From Thermoplasmata archaeon (GTDB lineage Archaea; Thermoplasmatota; Thermoplasmata; Lutacidiplasmatales; UBA184), in contig JAJYWS010000027.1 in NCBI GenBank assembly GCA_021791335.1, positions 1 to 52,278 of the forward strand: DNA of 52,278 bases, given 5' to 3'. The notes under the pieces were generated by a model. That model had not been told where the DNA came from, searched no databases, and saw nothing but the letters and a program-made list of their open reading frames with translations. Position numbers and translations under genes: made by a program. This document shows, in pieces, positions 7,872 to 16,156 of this stretch; positions within the stretch are counted from its first letter, which is position 1; each line of letters opens with the position of its first letter.

Positions 7872-10718
7872 ATGGCGGACAGTGGCACGCTCCTCGGTTC
7901 CCTCGATCCCCGGCTCCGGGAGGCGGCCCGCCGCCGCGGCATCGAGACGACGACCGAGATCCAGGAGCTCGCGGCCCCCGTCCTGCGGGGCGACTCCGAC
8001 GCGCTCCTCCTTTCCCCGACCGGGACCGGCAAGACCGAGGCGGCGTTGCTGCCCCTGCTCGACGACCGGCTCCGCCACCCGTCGCCCCCGATCTCGATCG
8101 TTTACGTCACGCCCTTGCGGGCGCTCAACCGGGATCTGGAGCAGCGGCTGGTCGCCCTCGCGGAGGATATCGGCCTCACCGTCGCCGTCCGGCATGGGGA
8201 TACCACCCCCGCGCAGCGGAGCCGACAGTCCCGCCATCCCCCCGACCTCCTGCTGACGACGCCCGAAACCCTCCAGATCCTGCTCGTCGGCCGCCGACTG
8301 AGGGAGTCGCTTCGGGCGGTGCGTTGCGTGGTGGTCGACGAGGTCCACGAACTCGTCCCCTCCGACCGGGGGGCTCAGCTCGCGCTGACGCTCGACCGCC
8401 TCGACGCGTTCGTGGGCCGGCGGGTCCGGCGGGTCGGACTCTCCGCCACCGTCGGGAATCCGGAGGAGGTCGCCCGGTTCCTCTCCCCCGCTCCGCGCGC
8501 GTGCGTCGTCCGGGCCGCCGCCTCGACGCGGCGGCTCGACCTGACCGCCCGGACCCCCCCGGCCGAGGCCGCCCCGATCTCCGACGCGCTGCGGATCGAG
8601 CTCAAATCGGATGAGACGATGCTGCGGGCGCTCGCCGCCGTCGTCCAGGAGATCCGCGACCACCGGGCGACCCTCCTCTTCGTGAACACCCGTCCGACCG
8701 CCGAGGGGCTCGCCGCCCGGCTCCAACGGCTCGCGCCGGAGCTGGCCATCGCCGTCCACCACGGTTCGCTCTCCCGGGAGATCCGGGAGGAGGCGGAGCG
8801 CCGGTTCCGGGACGGGGAGCTCCGGGCCCTGGTGGCCACCTCCTCGCTCGAACTGGGCATCGACATCGGCTTCGTCGACCACGTGATCCAGTTCGGGTCG
8901 CCCCACCAGGTGGGCCGCCTGGTCCAGCGGATCGGACGGTCCGGCCACCGACGCGGGCGGGTCGTCCACGGCACGGTCCTCGCCCTGGACGACGACGACC
9001 TCGAGGAGGCGGCGGTCCTCGCCCGCCGCGCGATCGCCTCCGAGATCGAGCCGATCGGTTGGCGGAGCCGCAACCGGCTCGCGATCGCCCAGCAGATCCT
9101 CGGCGCGCTCCGGGCCGACGTGTCGGTCGATCGGGCGACCCTGGTCGACCGGTTCGCCCGGGTCCCCTCGGCGTCCGGCCTTGAGCCCGAGGAGTGGACG
9201 GCGCTGCTGCAGTACCTGGAGGATCTGGGACTTCTCCGGCAGACCGAGACGAGCCTACGCCCGGGCCGGGCGACGCTCCAGCGGTTCTACTCCACCCTCT
9301 CGCTCATCCCGGACGAACGGACCTACCGGCTCCGGGACATCGCCACCCGGCAATGGATCGGCACCCTCGATGAGCGGTTCGTGCTGACCCAGATCCTGGC
9401 CCAGCCCGAGCAGATCTTCCTGCTCCATGGGAGGACCTGGAAGGTCGTCGAGCACCGGGACGACGAACTGCTCGTCGAGACGGTGGCCGAGATGGGGCAG
9501 GAGCCCCGGTGGGCCGGCGAGGATCTCCCGGTGCCCTTCGACGTGGCCCAGGAGATCGGGGCGCGACGCGCCGACGGGGCCTACGACGCCTACCCCTTGA
9601 CCGCGGAGGGGATCGAACGGCTGCGCGTGCGCCGGGCGTCGGCCGGCCCGGCCGCGGATCTGCCCACCGACCGGCGGATCACCCTCACCGCCTCGGGCCG
9701 GCTCGTGGTCGTGGGCGCGTGCTTCGGCACCCGGACCAACGAGACCCTCGCCCTGGCCCTGTCGGGCACCCTGACGGCCCGGCTCGGGGGCCTGGTCGAG
9801 ATCCTCGCGGTCGAACCGACCTGGATCGTGCTCGAGCTGCCCCAGGCCCTCGATGGGGCCGCGATCGCCGACGGCTTCCGGATCCCCCCCGAGGAGCTGG
9901 AACCGATGGTCGAGCGGCTCCTGCCCACGGGGCTCGACTACCGGTTCACCTTCCTCACCGTGGCCCGCAAGCTCGGACTGCTCCCGCCGTCGCTCGATGC
10001 CCGGGAACTCCGACGGCTCGAGCCGCTCCTCGAATCGGCCCGGACGACCCCGGTCGGGGAGGAGACCCTCGAAAAAACGCTCTACGACCGGCACGACCTC
10101 GAGCACGCCCGTCGGGTGGTCGGGGCGATCGCCGCGGGCACCATCGAGATCCGGCCGACGGCCGCCTCCCCGCTCTCGGATGGCGTCCTCTCCCGGCTCC
10201 GATGGCGGGTCGTCCAGGAGGTCCCTCCGCCGACCCTGCTCAAGGCGGTGCGGGAACGGCTCGCGGCCGAGCCCCTCTCGCTCGTCTGCCTGCGGTGCGG
10301 GTTCACCCGTACGACCACCCCCGGCCGGTACGGGGTCGAGGGGGGGAGCCGCTGCCTGCTCTGCCGGGGATCCCTCTCGGCCGTCCTCTCCCCCAAGCGG
10401 GCGGAGGAGATCGACCGGCTCTCCCGCTACGCCCAGGCGAAGTACCGGGCCGGCCGGCCCTCCGTCCCCGAACCGAAGCGCCGCCGACGACCCCGGAGCC
10501 CGCCGGTCCCGGAGAGCGTGGTTCGGGCCGGCTACACCTCGGCCGAACTCGTCGCCCATTTCGGGGAACGGGCGCTCTACGCGCTCGCCGCCCGCGGCAT
10601 CGGTCCCGAAACCGCCCGCCGGCTGCTCCAGCGGCTCTACCGGAACGACGAGGAGTTCCTCACCGAGATCCTGAGGGCCGAGCGGCACTACGCCCGGACC
10701 CGGTCCTTCTGGGACTGA
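7872..10718 (+). CDS. lhr: Lhr-family superfamily 2 ATP-dependent helicase
   Basis: Large DNA/RNA helicase, 948 aa, in the archaeal Lhr range. The motor shows Walker A SPTGTGKTE, a DEVH box (VVDEVHEL), motif III LSATVG, and motif VI QRIGRSGHRRGR. The winged-helix and Lhr-core regions follow. Near residue 815 a CLRC...CLLC zinc-binding element appears, then a helix-hairpin-like ARGIGPETARRLL and a C-terminal RTRSFWD. It is divergent from larE-uvrB and converges with trm1, overlapping it by 31 nt. Lhr enzymes are linked to replication-coupled repair, and the neighbouring uvrB fits that theme, but shared regulation is not shown by the sequence. Confidence 0.9.
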   Translation: MADSGTLLGSLDPRLREAARRRGIETTTEIQELAAPVLRGDSDALLLSPTGTGKTEAALLPLLDDRLRHPSPPISIVYVTPLRALNRDLEQRLVALAEDIGLTVAVRHGDTTPAQRSRQSRHPPDLLLTTPETLQILLVGRRLRESLRAVRCVVVDEVHELVPSDRGAQLALTLDRLDAFVGRRVRRVGLSATVGNPEEVARFLSPAPRACVVRAAASTRRLDLTARTPPAEAAPISDALRIELKSDETMLRALAAVVQEIRDHRATLLFVNTRPTAEGLAARLQRLAPELAIAVHHGSLSREIREEAERRFRDGELRALVATSSLELGIDIGFVDHVIQFGSPHQVGRLVQRIGRSGHRRGRVVHGTVLALDDDDLEEAAVLARRAIASEIEPIGWRSRNRLAIAQQILGALRADVSVDRATLVDRFARVPSASGLEPEEWTALLQYLEDLGLLRQTETSLRPGRATLQRFYSTLSLIPDERTYRLRDIATRQWIGTLDERFVLTQILAQPEQIFLLHGRTWKVVEHRDDELLVETVAEMGQEPRWAGEDLPVPFDVAQEIGARRADGAYDAYPLTAEGIERLRVRRASAGPAADLPTDRRITLTASGRLVVVGACFGTRTNETLALALSGTLTARLGGLVEILAVEPTWIVLELPQALDGAAIADGFRIPPEELEPMVERLLPTGLDYRFTFLTVARKLGLLPPSLDARELRRLEPLLESARTTPVGEETLEKTLYDRHDLEHARRVVGAIAAGTIEIRPTAASPLSDGVLSRLRWRVVQEVPPPTLLKAVRERLAAEPLSLVCLRCGFTRTTTPGRYGVEGGSRCLLCRGSLSAVLSPKRAEEIDRLSRYAQAKYRAGRPSVPEPKRRRRPRSPPVPESVVRAGYTSAELVAHFGERALYALAARGIGPETARRLLQRLYRNDEEFLTEILRAERHYARTRSFWD

Positions 10719-11809
10719 TCGGCCCGGGCGAGGGCGGCGACCACCGACCGGGGGGCCGAGGTGCGGAACCCTTCGGGCCGGGCGTGGGTCCGGGAGGCGG
10801 CATGGCCGAGGGCCCGCAACCGCTCGACGAACGCGTCCGGGGCCGAGGGCGTCGAAAGACCCTCCCGGCCGCAGATCTCGTTCGGCTCGAAGTAGAACGG
10901 CACGTCGGCCCGGCTTTCCGCCCGGAGCCGGTCCACGAAGATCCCGATCCGCCGGGGCTCGGCCGCGGCGGACGGGGCCCTAAGCCCCGTCACGAAGCCG
11001 GCGTCGAAGAGCGGCCCGACCCAGAGCGGCCCGAACGGTCCGCCGGCGCCGAGCCACGGCCCGTCCCACCGGTCCGGGTCGATCACCGCCACGGGCGGCT
11101 CGGGCGTCGCCTCGCTCCGGGGATCGACCCGAAGATACGCCCGGACATGATGGTCGCCGACGTACGCCACCAGCGGGTGGATCGTCCGCCCCCGGGCCCG
11201 CGCCGACCGCTCCAGATACGCGAGGAGGAGTCGCAGTCCGCCCTCCGGTCCCAGCCGGCCGCGCACCGGTCGGCCGCCGTAGCGGCGTTCGCAGACCGAG
11301 GGCGAGGCGCCGGCCAGGACCGGCATGTCGGTAGCGGCAACCCCCAGGAGGCCCCCGGGGGCCAATGCATCGAACGCGGCCGGCACAAACGGCACCGGGG
11401 TCCCGTACGGGTCGAGGTCGACCCAGTCGACCGCCGGCGGCGGGAGGGCCCCTCGGGCATCCCGGCCCTCGACCCGGAGCCCCCGGTCGGGATACCGCGC
11501 GACGTTCCGCTCCAGCACCCGGAGCGCCTCGGGGTCGCGGTCGGTCAAGGTCAGCGAGCCGAACCGTCCCGCCTCGACCGCGCATCGGATCGCGCGGACC
11601 CCGGTCGCGCTCAGCATCTCCCAGCCGGTCTCCAGCGATATCCCGAGCTCCCGGACCCGCGCGATGACGGCGACCGCCAGGTCGCGGTCGAGGGCCATCG
11701 ACCGGTTGTAGAAGACCGGCGCCCGACGGCCCGGCCCGCGGGCCCCGCCGGACGTCGGCAGCCAGAGCTCGGTCCCCCCTTCGCGGACCAGCCCGAGCTC
11801 CGCCGTCAG
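10688..11809 (-). CDS. trm1: tRNA (guanine26-N2)-dimethyltransferase Trm1, probable CTG start
   Basis: Transfers two methyl groups from SAM to G26 of tRNA. Conserved blocks are VFYNRSMALDRDL, LSATGVRAIR (SAM loop), DWVDLDPYGTP (catalytic Asp-Pro motif), GVAATDMPVLAG and the C-terminal THARPEGFRTSAP. The ORF track begins at ATG 11698, but that lies inside VFYNRSM; the reading frame upstream encodes the expected Trm1 N-terminus (VREGGTELWLPTSGG). No in-frame ATG, GTG or TTG exists there. A CTG at 11809 overlaps the upstream TGA as CTGA, matching the ATGA/GTGA junctions elsewhere, so I use it; CTG 11791 is a weaker alternative. Length is then 373 aa, as expected for archaeal Trm1. Confidence 0.9.
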   Translation of the reverse strand: MTAELGLVREGGTELWLPTSGGARGPGRRAPVFYNRSMALDRDLAVAVIARVRELGISLETGWEMLSATGVRAIRCAVEAGRFGSLTLTDRDPEALRVLERNVARYPDRGLRVEGRDARGALPPPAVDWVDLDPYGTPVPFVPAAFDALAPGGLLGVAATDMPVLAGASPSVCERRYGGRPVRGRLGPEGGLRLLLAYLERSARARGRTIHPLVAYVGDHHVRAYLRVDPRSEATPEPPVAVIDPDRWDGPWLGAGGPFGPLWVGPLFDAGFVTGLRAPSAAAEPRRIGIFVDRLRAESRADVPFYFEPNEICGREGLSTPSAPDAFVERLRALGHAASRTHARPEGFRTSAPRSVVAALARADQSQKDRVRA

Positions 11810-12363
11810 TGGGCGGTCCCCTGGATCAGGCGGACCACCTTGAACGGGAGGAGGTTCTTGTTGACCGGCGTCACCTCGAGCAGCCGTAGCTCATCCCTCC
11901 GCCGGATGTCCTGCAGGAGAGGGTTGCGGGACTTCTTATGGAGTGTCATGAGGGTCGTCTTCGGCGTCTCGAGGGTCGCGACGACCGCCTGGGTGAAGAT
12001 CTCGCTGTCGACCTCGAGCTTGCCGACCTCGTCGATCACGATCACGTCCGCCGACTCGCGGGCGTCGGCCAGCGCCCGGACCCCGAGATCCTCGAGCACT
12101 TCGACGGCGATGCCGTAACGGCCGCTCCGGTGGCGGGATTTGAGGTTCTCGTGGGCGAAGACCCCCCGTTCCTGGGTCGCCCAGTGGACCAGATGGAACC
12201 CGACCGGGCGCCGCTTCTCGATGATCGGCTCGGTGACCATCCCGCCGACGACGATCCCTTCCGCTTCCAGAAGCTGGATGATCCGCAGCAGCGTCTGGGT
12301 CTTGCCCGAGCCCGGCAGCCCGGCGATACCGATCTTGACCGGGGCCGACAACCGACGAGGCAC
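11806..12363 (-). CDS. THEP1-family nucleoside-triphosphatase
   Basis: Small P-loop NTPase of the THEP1 family, which hydrolyses NTPs in vitro; its cellular role is unsettled. It has Walker A GIAGLPGSGKT, Walker B DVIVIDEVGKLE, and the conserved MVTEPIIEKRRPVGFHLV segment; length is 185 aa. I prefer GTG 12363 (VPRRLSAPVKIG), just before the first beta strand, to the ORF-track ATG 12417. That ATG lies upstream of the TATA-like box at 12399-12410 in transcription order and would encode a Cys/Ser-rich stretch unlike the family. Its stop overlaps the proposed trm1 start, so the two are co-transcribed. Confidence 0.87.
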   Translation of the reverse strand: MPRRLSAPVKIGIAGLPGSGKTQTLLRIIQLLEAEGIVVGGMVTEPIIEKRRPVGFHLVHWATQERGVFAHENLKSRHRSGRYGIAVEVLEDLGVRALADARESADVIVIDEVGKLEVDSEIFTQAVVATLETPKTTLMTLHKKSRNPLLQDIRRRDELRLLEVTPVNKNLLPFKVVRLIQGTAH

Positions 12364-12398
12364 GTGCGGGATGCTCCCTGAACAGCGTCGACACCCCC

Positions 12399-12410
12399 CT
12401 TTTGAATAAG
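12399..12410. promoter_or_regulatory. Shared bidirectional TATA-like box
   Basis: CTTTTGAATAAG is the only AT-rich patch between the divergent THEP1 and HemK-like genes. It lies about 33 nt before ATG 12438 on plus and about 40 nt before GTG 12363 on minus, so it may serve both directions. Confidence 0.45.
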
Positions 12411-12437
12411 AAGCCATCGCGCATCGGCGGGAATCGG

Positions 12438-13028
12438 ATGACCGACGATCGGGCCGGGCCGGCGATCTATCCGATCCGGGAGGATACGATGCTCCTGCGT
12501 CCCTGGGCCGAGGCGGCCCCGGGGAGCTGGTTTCTCGAGATCGGCACCGGCAACGGGCTCCTCGCCCTCACCGCGGCCCGGCGCGGGGCCCGGACCGTCG
12601 CCACCGACCTGAACCCGGCCGCGTTGCGGCGGCTCGCCGCCCGGGCCCGCGCGGAACGGCTCCCGCTCGTTGCGGTCCGCACCGACCTGGCTGCCGGTCT
12701 GGGTCGGTTCGACCGGATCGTGGCGAATCCGCCGTATCTCCCGACGCCGCCGGAGTCCCCCGATCCCGATTGGGGCGACCGGCTCGCCCTGGACGGCGGG
12801 CCGGACGGCTGCCGGGTCACCGCCCGGATCGTCGAGTGCCTCAACGAGCACCTCCGCCCGGGCGGACGGGGCTACCTGCTCGTCTCCTCGGTGCAGGCGG
12901 CCGACCGGCTCGATCAGATCCGGGAGCGCTACTGCGCCCAAGGAGCCCGGATCCGTCCGGTCGCCGAGCGCCGTCTGGAGGGGGAGCGACTCTGGGTCTG
13001 GGAGCTCTCTCCGTCCGCCGAGGCCTAG
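12438..13028 (+). CDS. HemK/PrmC-like class I methyltransferase
   Basis: A 196-aa SAM-dependent methyltransferase of the HemK/Mtq2 type, which methylates the glutamine of the GGQ motif in class I release factors. It has the SAM loop LEIGTGNGLLAL, an acidic ATDLNP after strand 2, and the diagnostic NPPYLP motif that binds the amide substrate. It lacks the N-terminal helical domain of bacterial PrmC, as archaeal/eukaryotic Mtq2 proteins do. I chose ATG 12438 because it precedes the conserved IYPIREDTMLL segment and sits a leaderless distance from the AT-rich box. Its TAG stop shares four bases (CTAG) with the stop of convergent purQ. Confidence 0.87.
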   Translation: MTDDRAGPAIYPIREDTMLLRPWAEAAPGSWFLEIGTGNGLLALTAARRGARTVATDLNPAALRRLAARARAERLPLVAVRTDLAAGLGRFDRIVANPPYLPTPPESPDPDWGDRLALDGGPDGCRVTARIVECLNEHLRPGGRGYLLVSSVQAADRLDQIRERYCAQGARIRPVAERRLEGERLWVWELSPSAEA

Positions 13029-13849
13029 GCCCGCTCCCGCGCGTGGTCGACGACCGCGGCCAGGAACCGGGCGCCGTCGGCGGTCGGCGAACCCGACTCC
13101 CGACCGCGCCCCCCGGGCATCTGCCACCGGTCGAACGACCGCTCCGGATGCGGCATCAGGCCGAAGACATTGCCCGAGGGGTTGGTGAGGCCGGCGACAT
13201 CGCCCTCCGACCCGTTCGGGTTCCACGGGTAGACCGGGGGTCCCCCATCCGGGGCCACCCAACGGAAGAGGATCTGACCGGCCGACTCGAGCTCCCTCAG
13301 CCGTTCGCCCGGGGGCCCCGGCAGCACGAGCTTGCCTTCGGCGTGCGCGCTCGGGAAGAGGTACGAGGTTCCCCGGGGCACGGCGCGCAGCGGGGCGAAG
13401 GTCCCCCCGGGCCAGGCGCAGAAGGTCGGCCGGCATTCGAAGTGACCCGAGTCGTTCGGCATCAGCGCCGCTTCGGGCGGTCCCAGCCGGCCGTCCCGCC
13501 GGCCCGGCAGGAGCCCCAGTTCGATGAGGGTCTGGAAGCCGTTGCAGACCCCCCCGACCAGCCGACCGTCCCGGACGAACGCCTCCAGATCGTCCCCGAT
13601 CGTCGAGCGGACCCGGGCCGCGAAGATCGCCCCCGCCCGGACGTAGTCCCCGGCGGAGAAGCCCCCCGGGAAGAAGAGCAGGTCGAAGTCGGAGAGCCGG
13701 CGGCGCCGCCGACCCTCCTCCCGAGCAAACCGCTGGAGATGGATGACCTCGGGTCGGCCCCCGAGCGCCTCCAGCGCCCGGGCCAACTCCTCGTCGCAGT
13801 TCGTGCCCTCGATCGCCAGGAGGGCGGTCCGGACCGTCCGCTTGCCCAC
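13025..13849 (-). CDS. purQ: Phosphoribosylformylglycinamidine synthase subunit PurQ
   Basis: Glutamine amidotransferase subunit of FGAM synthase, step 4 of purine synthesis; it supplies ammonia to PurL. The 274-aa protein is a class I amidotransferase: nucleophile Cys in GGVCNGFQ, the oxyanion region FPGGFSAGDY, and the catalytic His-Glu pair in LMPHPER. The insertion MPNDSGHFECRP marks the longer archaeal/proteobacterial PurQ type. The start is GTG 13849, since the conserved ALLAIEGTNCDEE begins nine residues later. purL and purS are not nearby; purM is 24 kb away, so the purine genes are scattered. Confidence 0.94.
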   Translation of the reverse strand: MGKRTVRTALLAIEGTNCDEELARALEALGGRPEVIHLQRFAREEGRRRRRLSDFDLLFFPGGFSAGDYVRAGAIFAARVRSTIGDDLEAFVRDGRLVGGVCNGFQTLIELGLLPGRRDGRLGPPEAALMPNDSGHFECRPTFCAWPGGTFAPLRAVPRGTSYLFPSAHAEGKLVLPGPPGERLRELESAGQILFRWVAPDGGPPVYPWNPNGSEGDVAGLTNPSGNVFGLMPHPERSFDRWQMPGGRGRESGSPTADGARFLAAVVDHARERA

Positions 13850-13873
13850 GGGGCCGGGAGGTTCGCGGCCGCC

Positions 13874-15133
13874 TTAACCGTTCGGGGCGGGGAGACCCCG
13901 GCCGAGGGGAGGCAAAAGGTAGCGCACCCGGACGCGATCGTTCCGCCGCACCGGTCGTCCCCCGGGAGGCAGCACGGTGAACGCCTCGGCTCCGGCGAGG
14001 CTCGAGATCGCCGACGAGCTGCGGAACGTGGAGTAGACCCGCCCGTCCGCCCCCCGGCGCAGGGGGACGACCGTCGAGAGCCCCTCCGTCAACGCCACGG
14101 CCCGCTCCCCCATCAATGCCCAGCCCTCGACCCAGCCGGGGCCCTCCCGGCCGGCGGCCCGCCGAAGCACCGGCAGTCCGAGCCAGAACATGTTGAGGAG
14201 GCCGGAGGTCGGATGGCCCGGGAGGCCCAGCCAGAGCTTTCCGTCGACCCGGGCCGCCAGCGTCGGTTTCCCGGGCCGGACGGCAATGCCGTGGAAGAGG
14301 AGACGCCCTTCCGCGGCGAAGATCCCGGGCAGCAGGTCGCGCTCCCCGACCGAACTTCCCCCGGTCACCAGGAGGAGATCGCTCGCCCGGGCGGCGGCCC
14401 GCAGGAGCCGGCGGAGCCGCCGGGGATCGTCCGGGGCCGGAGGGTAGACCACCGGCGTCCCTCCGGCAGCCCGCACGATGGCGGCCAGGGCCGAGGAGTT
14501 GGCGTCGTAGATCTGGCCGGGGCCGAGCCGTGCTCCCGGGGCGACCAGTTCGTTTCCGTTCGAGACGATCGCCACCCGGGGCCGGGCCCGGACCGTGACC
14601 GTCGTGTGGCCGAACATCGCGAGCGCTCCGATGCGGGCGGGGGTCAGCGGGGCGCCGGCCCGGGTCAGGCGGTCGCCCCGGGCGAAATCCTCCCCGCGCC
14701 GGGCCACCCGCTCCCCGGCGCGGACCGACCGGGTGAGCCGGAGGTACTCCCCCCGGCGTTCGACCTCTTCGAAGATCGCGACGGCGTCGGCGCCTGTCGG
14801 CAGGGCGGCGCCGGTCGCGACCGCGACCGCTTCGCCCGGCCCGAGCCGGCTGCCCCCCGCGGCCTCGGCGAACCGGTCGCCCCGGAGCCTCAGCTCCAGC
14901 GGTCGACGAGCCGAGGCGGCGCGGGTTCCGGACGATCGGACGGCGTAGCCGTCCCAGCTCGCCCGGTCGGTGCCCGGGATCGGCCGGTCGGCCCGGAGCG
15001 TGGCCGCGGCGAGACGATCGGCCGCCTCCGTAAGGGGGACCGTCTCGACCCGGGCCACGGGCCGGACGGCCCGCAGCAGCCGGGCCACGGCCACCTCGGG
15101 GGGGATCAGTTCACGGAACGGACGGAACCTCAC
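13874..15133 (-). CDS. moeA: Molybdopterin molybdenumtransferase MoeA
   Basis: MoeA inserts molybdate (or tungstate) into adenylylated molybdopterin, the last step of the basic Mo/W cofactor. The 419-aa product shows the conserved RASWDGYAVR, VATGAALPTGADAV, LVTGGSSVGERD, and GLPGHPTSGLLN. The ORF track extends to 15622, but MRFRPFRELIPP at GTG 15133 is the expected N-terminus and overlaps the stop of the upstream kinase gene as GTGA. moaD and moaE occur 31 kb away. The cofactor may serve a tungsten aldehyde:ferredoxin oxidoreductase or a Mo enzyme; neither is in the window. Confidence 0.93.
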   Translation of the reverse strand: MRFRPFRELIPPEVAVARLLRAVRPVARVETVPLTEAADRLAAATLRADRPIPGTDRASWDGYAVRSSGTRAASARRPLELRLRGDRFAEAAGGSRLGPGEAVAVATGAALPTGADAVAIFEEVERRGEYLRLTRSVRAGERVARRGEDFARGDRLTRAGAPLTPARIGALAMFGHTTVTVRARPRVAIVSNGNELVAPGARLGPGQIYDANSSALAAIVRAAGGTPVVYPPAPDDPRRLRRLLRAAARASDLLLVTGGSSVGERDLLPGIFAAEGRLLFHGIAVRPGKPTLAARVDGKLWLGLPGHPTSGLLNMFWLGLPVLRRAAGREGPGWVEGWALMGERAVALTEGLSTVVPLRRGADGRVYSTFRSSSAISSLAGAEAFTVLPPGGRPVRRNDRVRVRYLLPPLGRGLPAPNG

Positions 15134-16053
15134 GGCCGGTCCCGTCTCCGCCGTCGCGCCAACCGACCGCCCCGGACCCAACGGGCCGCCGAACGGTGGC
15201 CGGCGACGAGGCAGTCCCGCATCGGGGCCCCCGCCCACCAGCCGAAGTAGAATCCGGCCCGGAACGCGTCGCCAGCGCCGACGGTCGTCGAGGGGTGGGG
15301 CACCCGGATCCCGGGCACGGTGACCCGCCCGGTCCGGGCGAACGCGGTGGCTCCCCGGGCCCCCTCGGTCCGGATCACCAACGGCACCCGGGTCAGGAGC
15401 TCCTCGACCCTCCGCGCCCCCAAGAGCCTCCGGATCCGGTCGATCTCCGCCCGATTCCCGAACAGGATCTCCGCCCCGTTTAACAGGCGCCGGAGCTGCG
15501 CGGGGGTCCAACGGTAGTGGACCTCCTGGGCCGGGTCGACCGCGACCCGGAGGCCCGCCGCGCGGGCCGCCGCCTTCCAGGCGAGCTGCCAGAGGGGGGG
15601 GCCGGTCGTCAGGTGGAGCCACCGGTACTCCGACAGGAGGCGCCGGGGGATGGCCGGGCGCGCATCGTTGTCGCCCATCGGTCCCTGGTCGATGAGGACC
15701 TCGGTCTCCCGACGTCCGTTCTCGAGGATGTAGCAGGTCGGGGTCCCCACCCCGGGGACCCGCTCGACGCCCCTCAGATCGATGCCGGCCCGGCGGAGCC
15801 GTTGGTGGAACTCCTCGGGAAAGTCGGCGCCGATCCGGCCGACGAGCCCGGTCGGGATCCCGTAGCTGGCGCTCCCTCGGGCGAGGTTGGCCGCCGTCCC
15901 CCCGAGCGCCGAACGGGAGCTTTGGATCGGGACCGTCCGGTCCGGGGCGGGAAACTCGGGGAGCTCCAGGAACCGGTCGACATTGATGTGGCCGGCGACC
16001 AGGAGCCCCCGGGGATCGTCGTCGGGCTCGGGGCGCGGTCCGATCTCCGGCAT
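15130..16053 (-). CDS. PfkB-family carbohydrate/nucleoside kinase
   Basis: Ribokinase-fold kinase, 307 aa. The N-terminal di-glycine motif SALGGTAANLARGSASYG binds the sugar, and the C-terminal anion-hole motif TVGAGDAFRAGF carries the catalytic Asp. The substrate (sugar, nucleoside or ADP-dependent variant) cannot be decided. It is transcribed with moeA, which starts within its stop codon; no functional link between them is obvious. A weak AT-containing GATATGG lies about 25 nt upstream of ATG 16053. Confidence 0.88.
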   Translation of the reverse strand: MPEIGPRPEPDDDPRGLLVAGHINVDRFLELPEFPAPDRTVPIQSSRSALGGTAANLARGSASYGIPTGLVGRIGADFPEEFHQRLRRAGIDLRGVERVPGVGTPTCYILENGRRETEVLIDQGPMGDNDARPAIPRRLLSEYRWLHLTTGPPLWQLAWKAAARAAGLRVAVDPAQEVHYRWTPAQLRRLLNGAEILFGNRAEIDRIRRLLGARRVEELLTRVPLVIRTEGARGATAFARTGRVTVPGIRVPHPSTTVGAGDAFRAGFYFGWWAGAPMRDCLVAGHRSAARWVRGGRLARRRRRDRP

Positions 16054-16125
16054 TCCTTCGGGGAGGAGGGCACGGCCATATCCCGATTTCGGGCGGCGGG
16101 GGGCGGCCCCCGCCGGCCCCGGGCC

Positions 16126-16135
16126 CTTAACTAAC
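16126..16135 (+). promoter_or_regulatory. TATA-like box of amidohydrolase-glyS operon
   Basis: CTTAACTAAC is centred about 26 nt before ATG 16157, implying a leaderless transcript that begins at that ATG. Confidence 0.5.
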
Positions 16136-16156
16136 CGGCCCCCGTGCTCCGTCCCG

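Noticed and set aside
11699-11808. Treating trm1 as a protein truncated at ATG 11698
   Set aside because: The upstream frame encodes the missing conserved N-terminus, so the gene is intact with an unusual start.
12770-15250. 826-aa plus-strand ORF
   Set aside because: Antisense to purQ and moeA, both of which have intact catalytic motifs; no recognisable segment.
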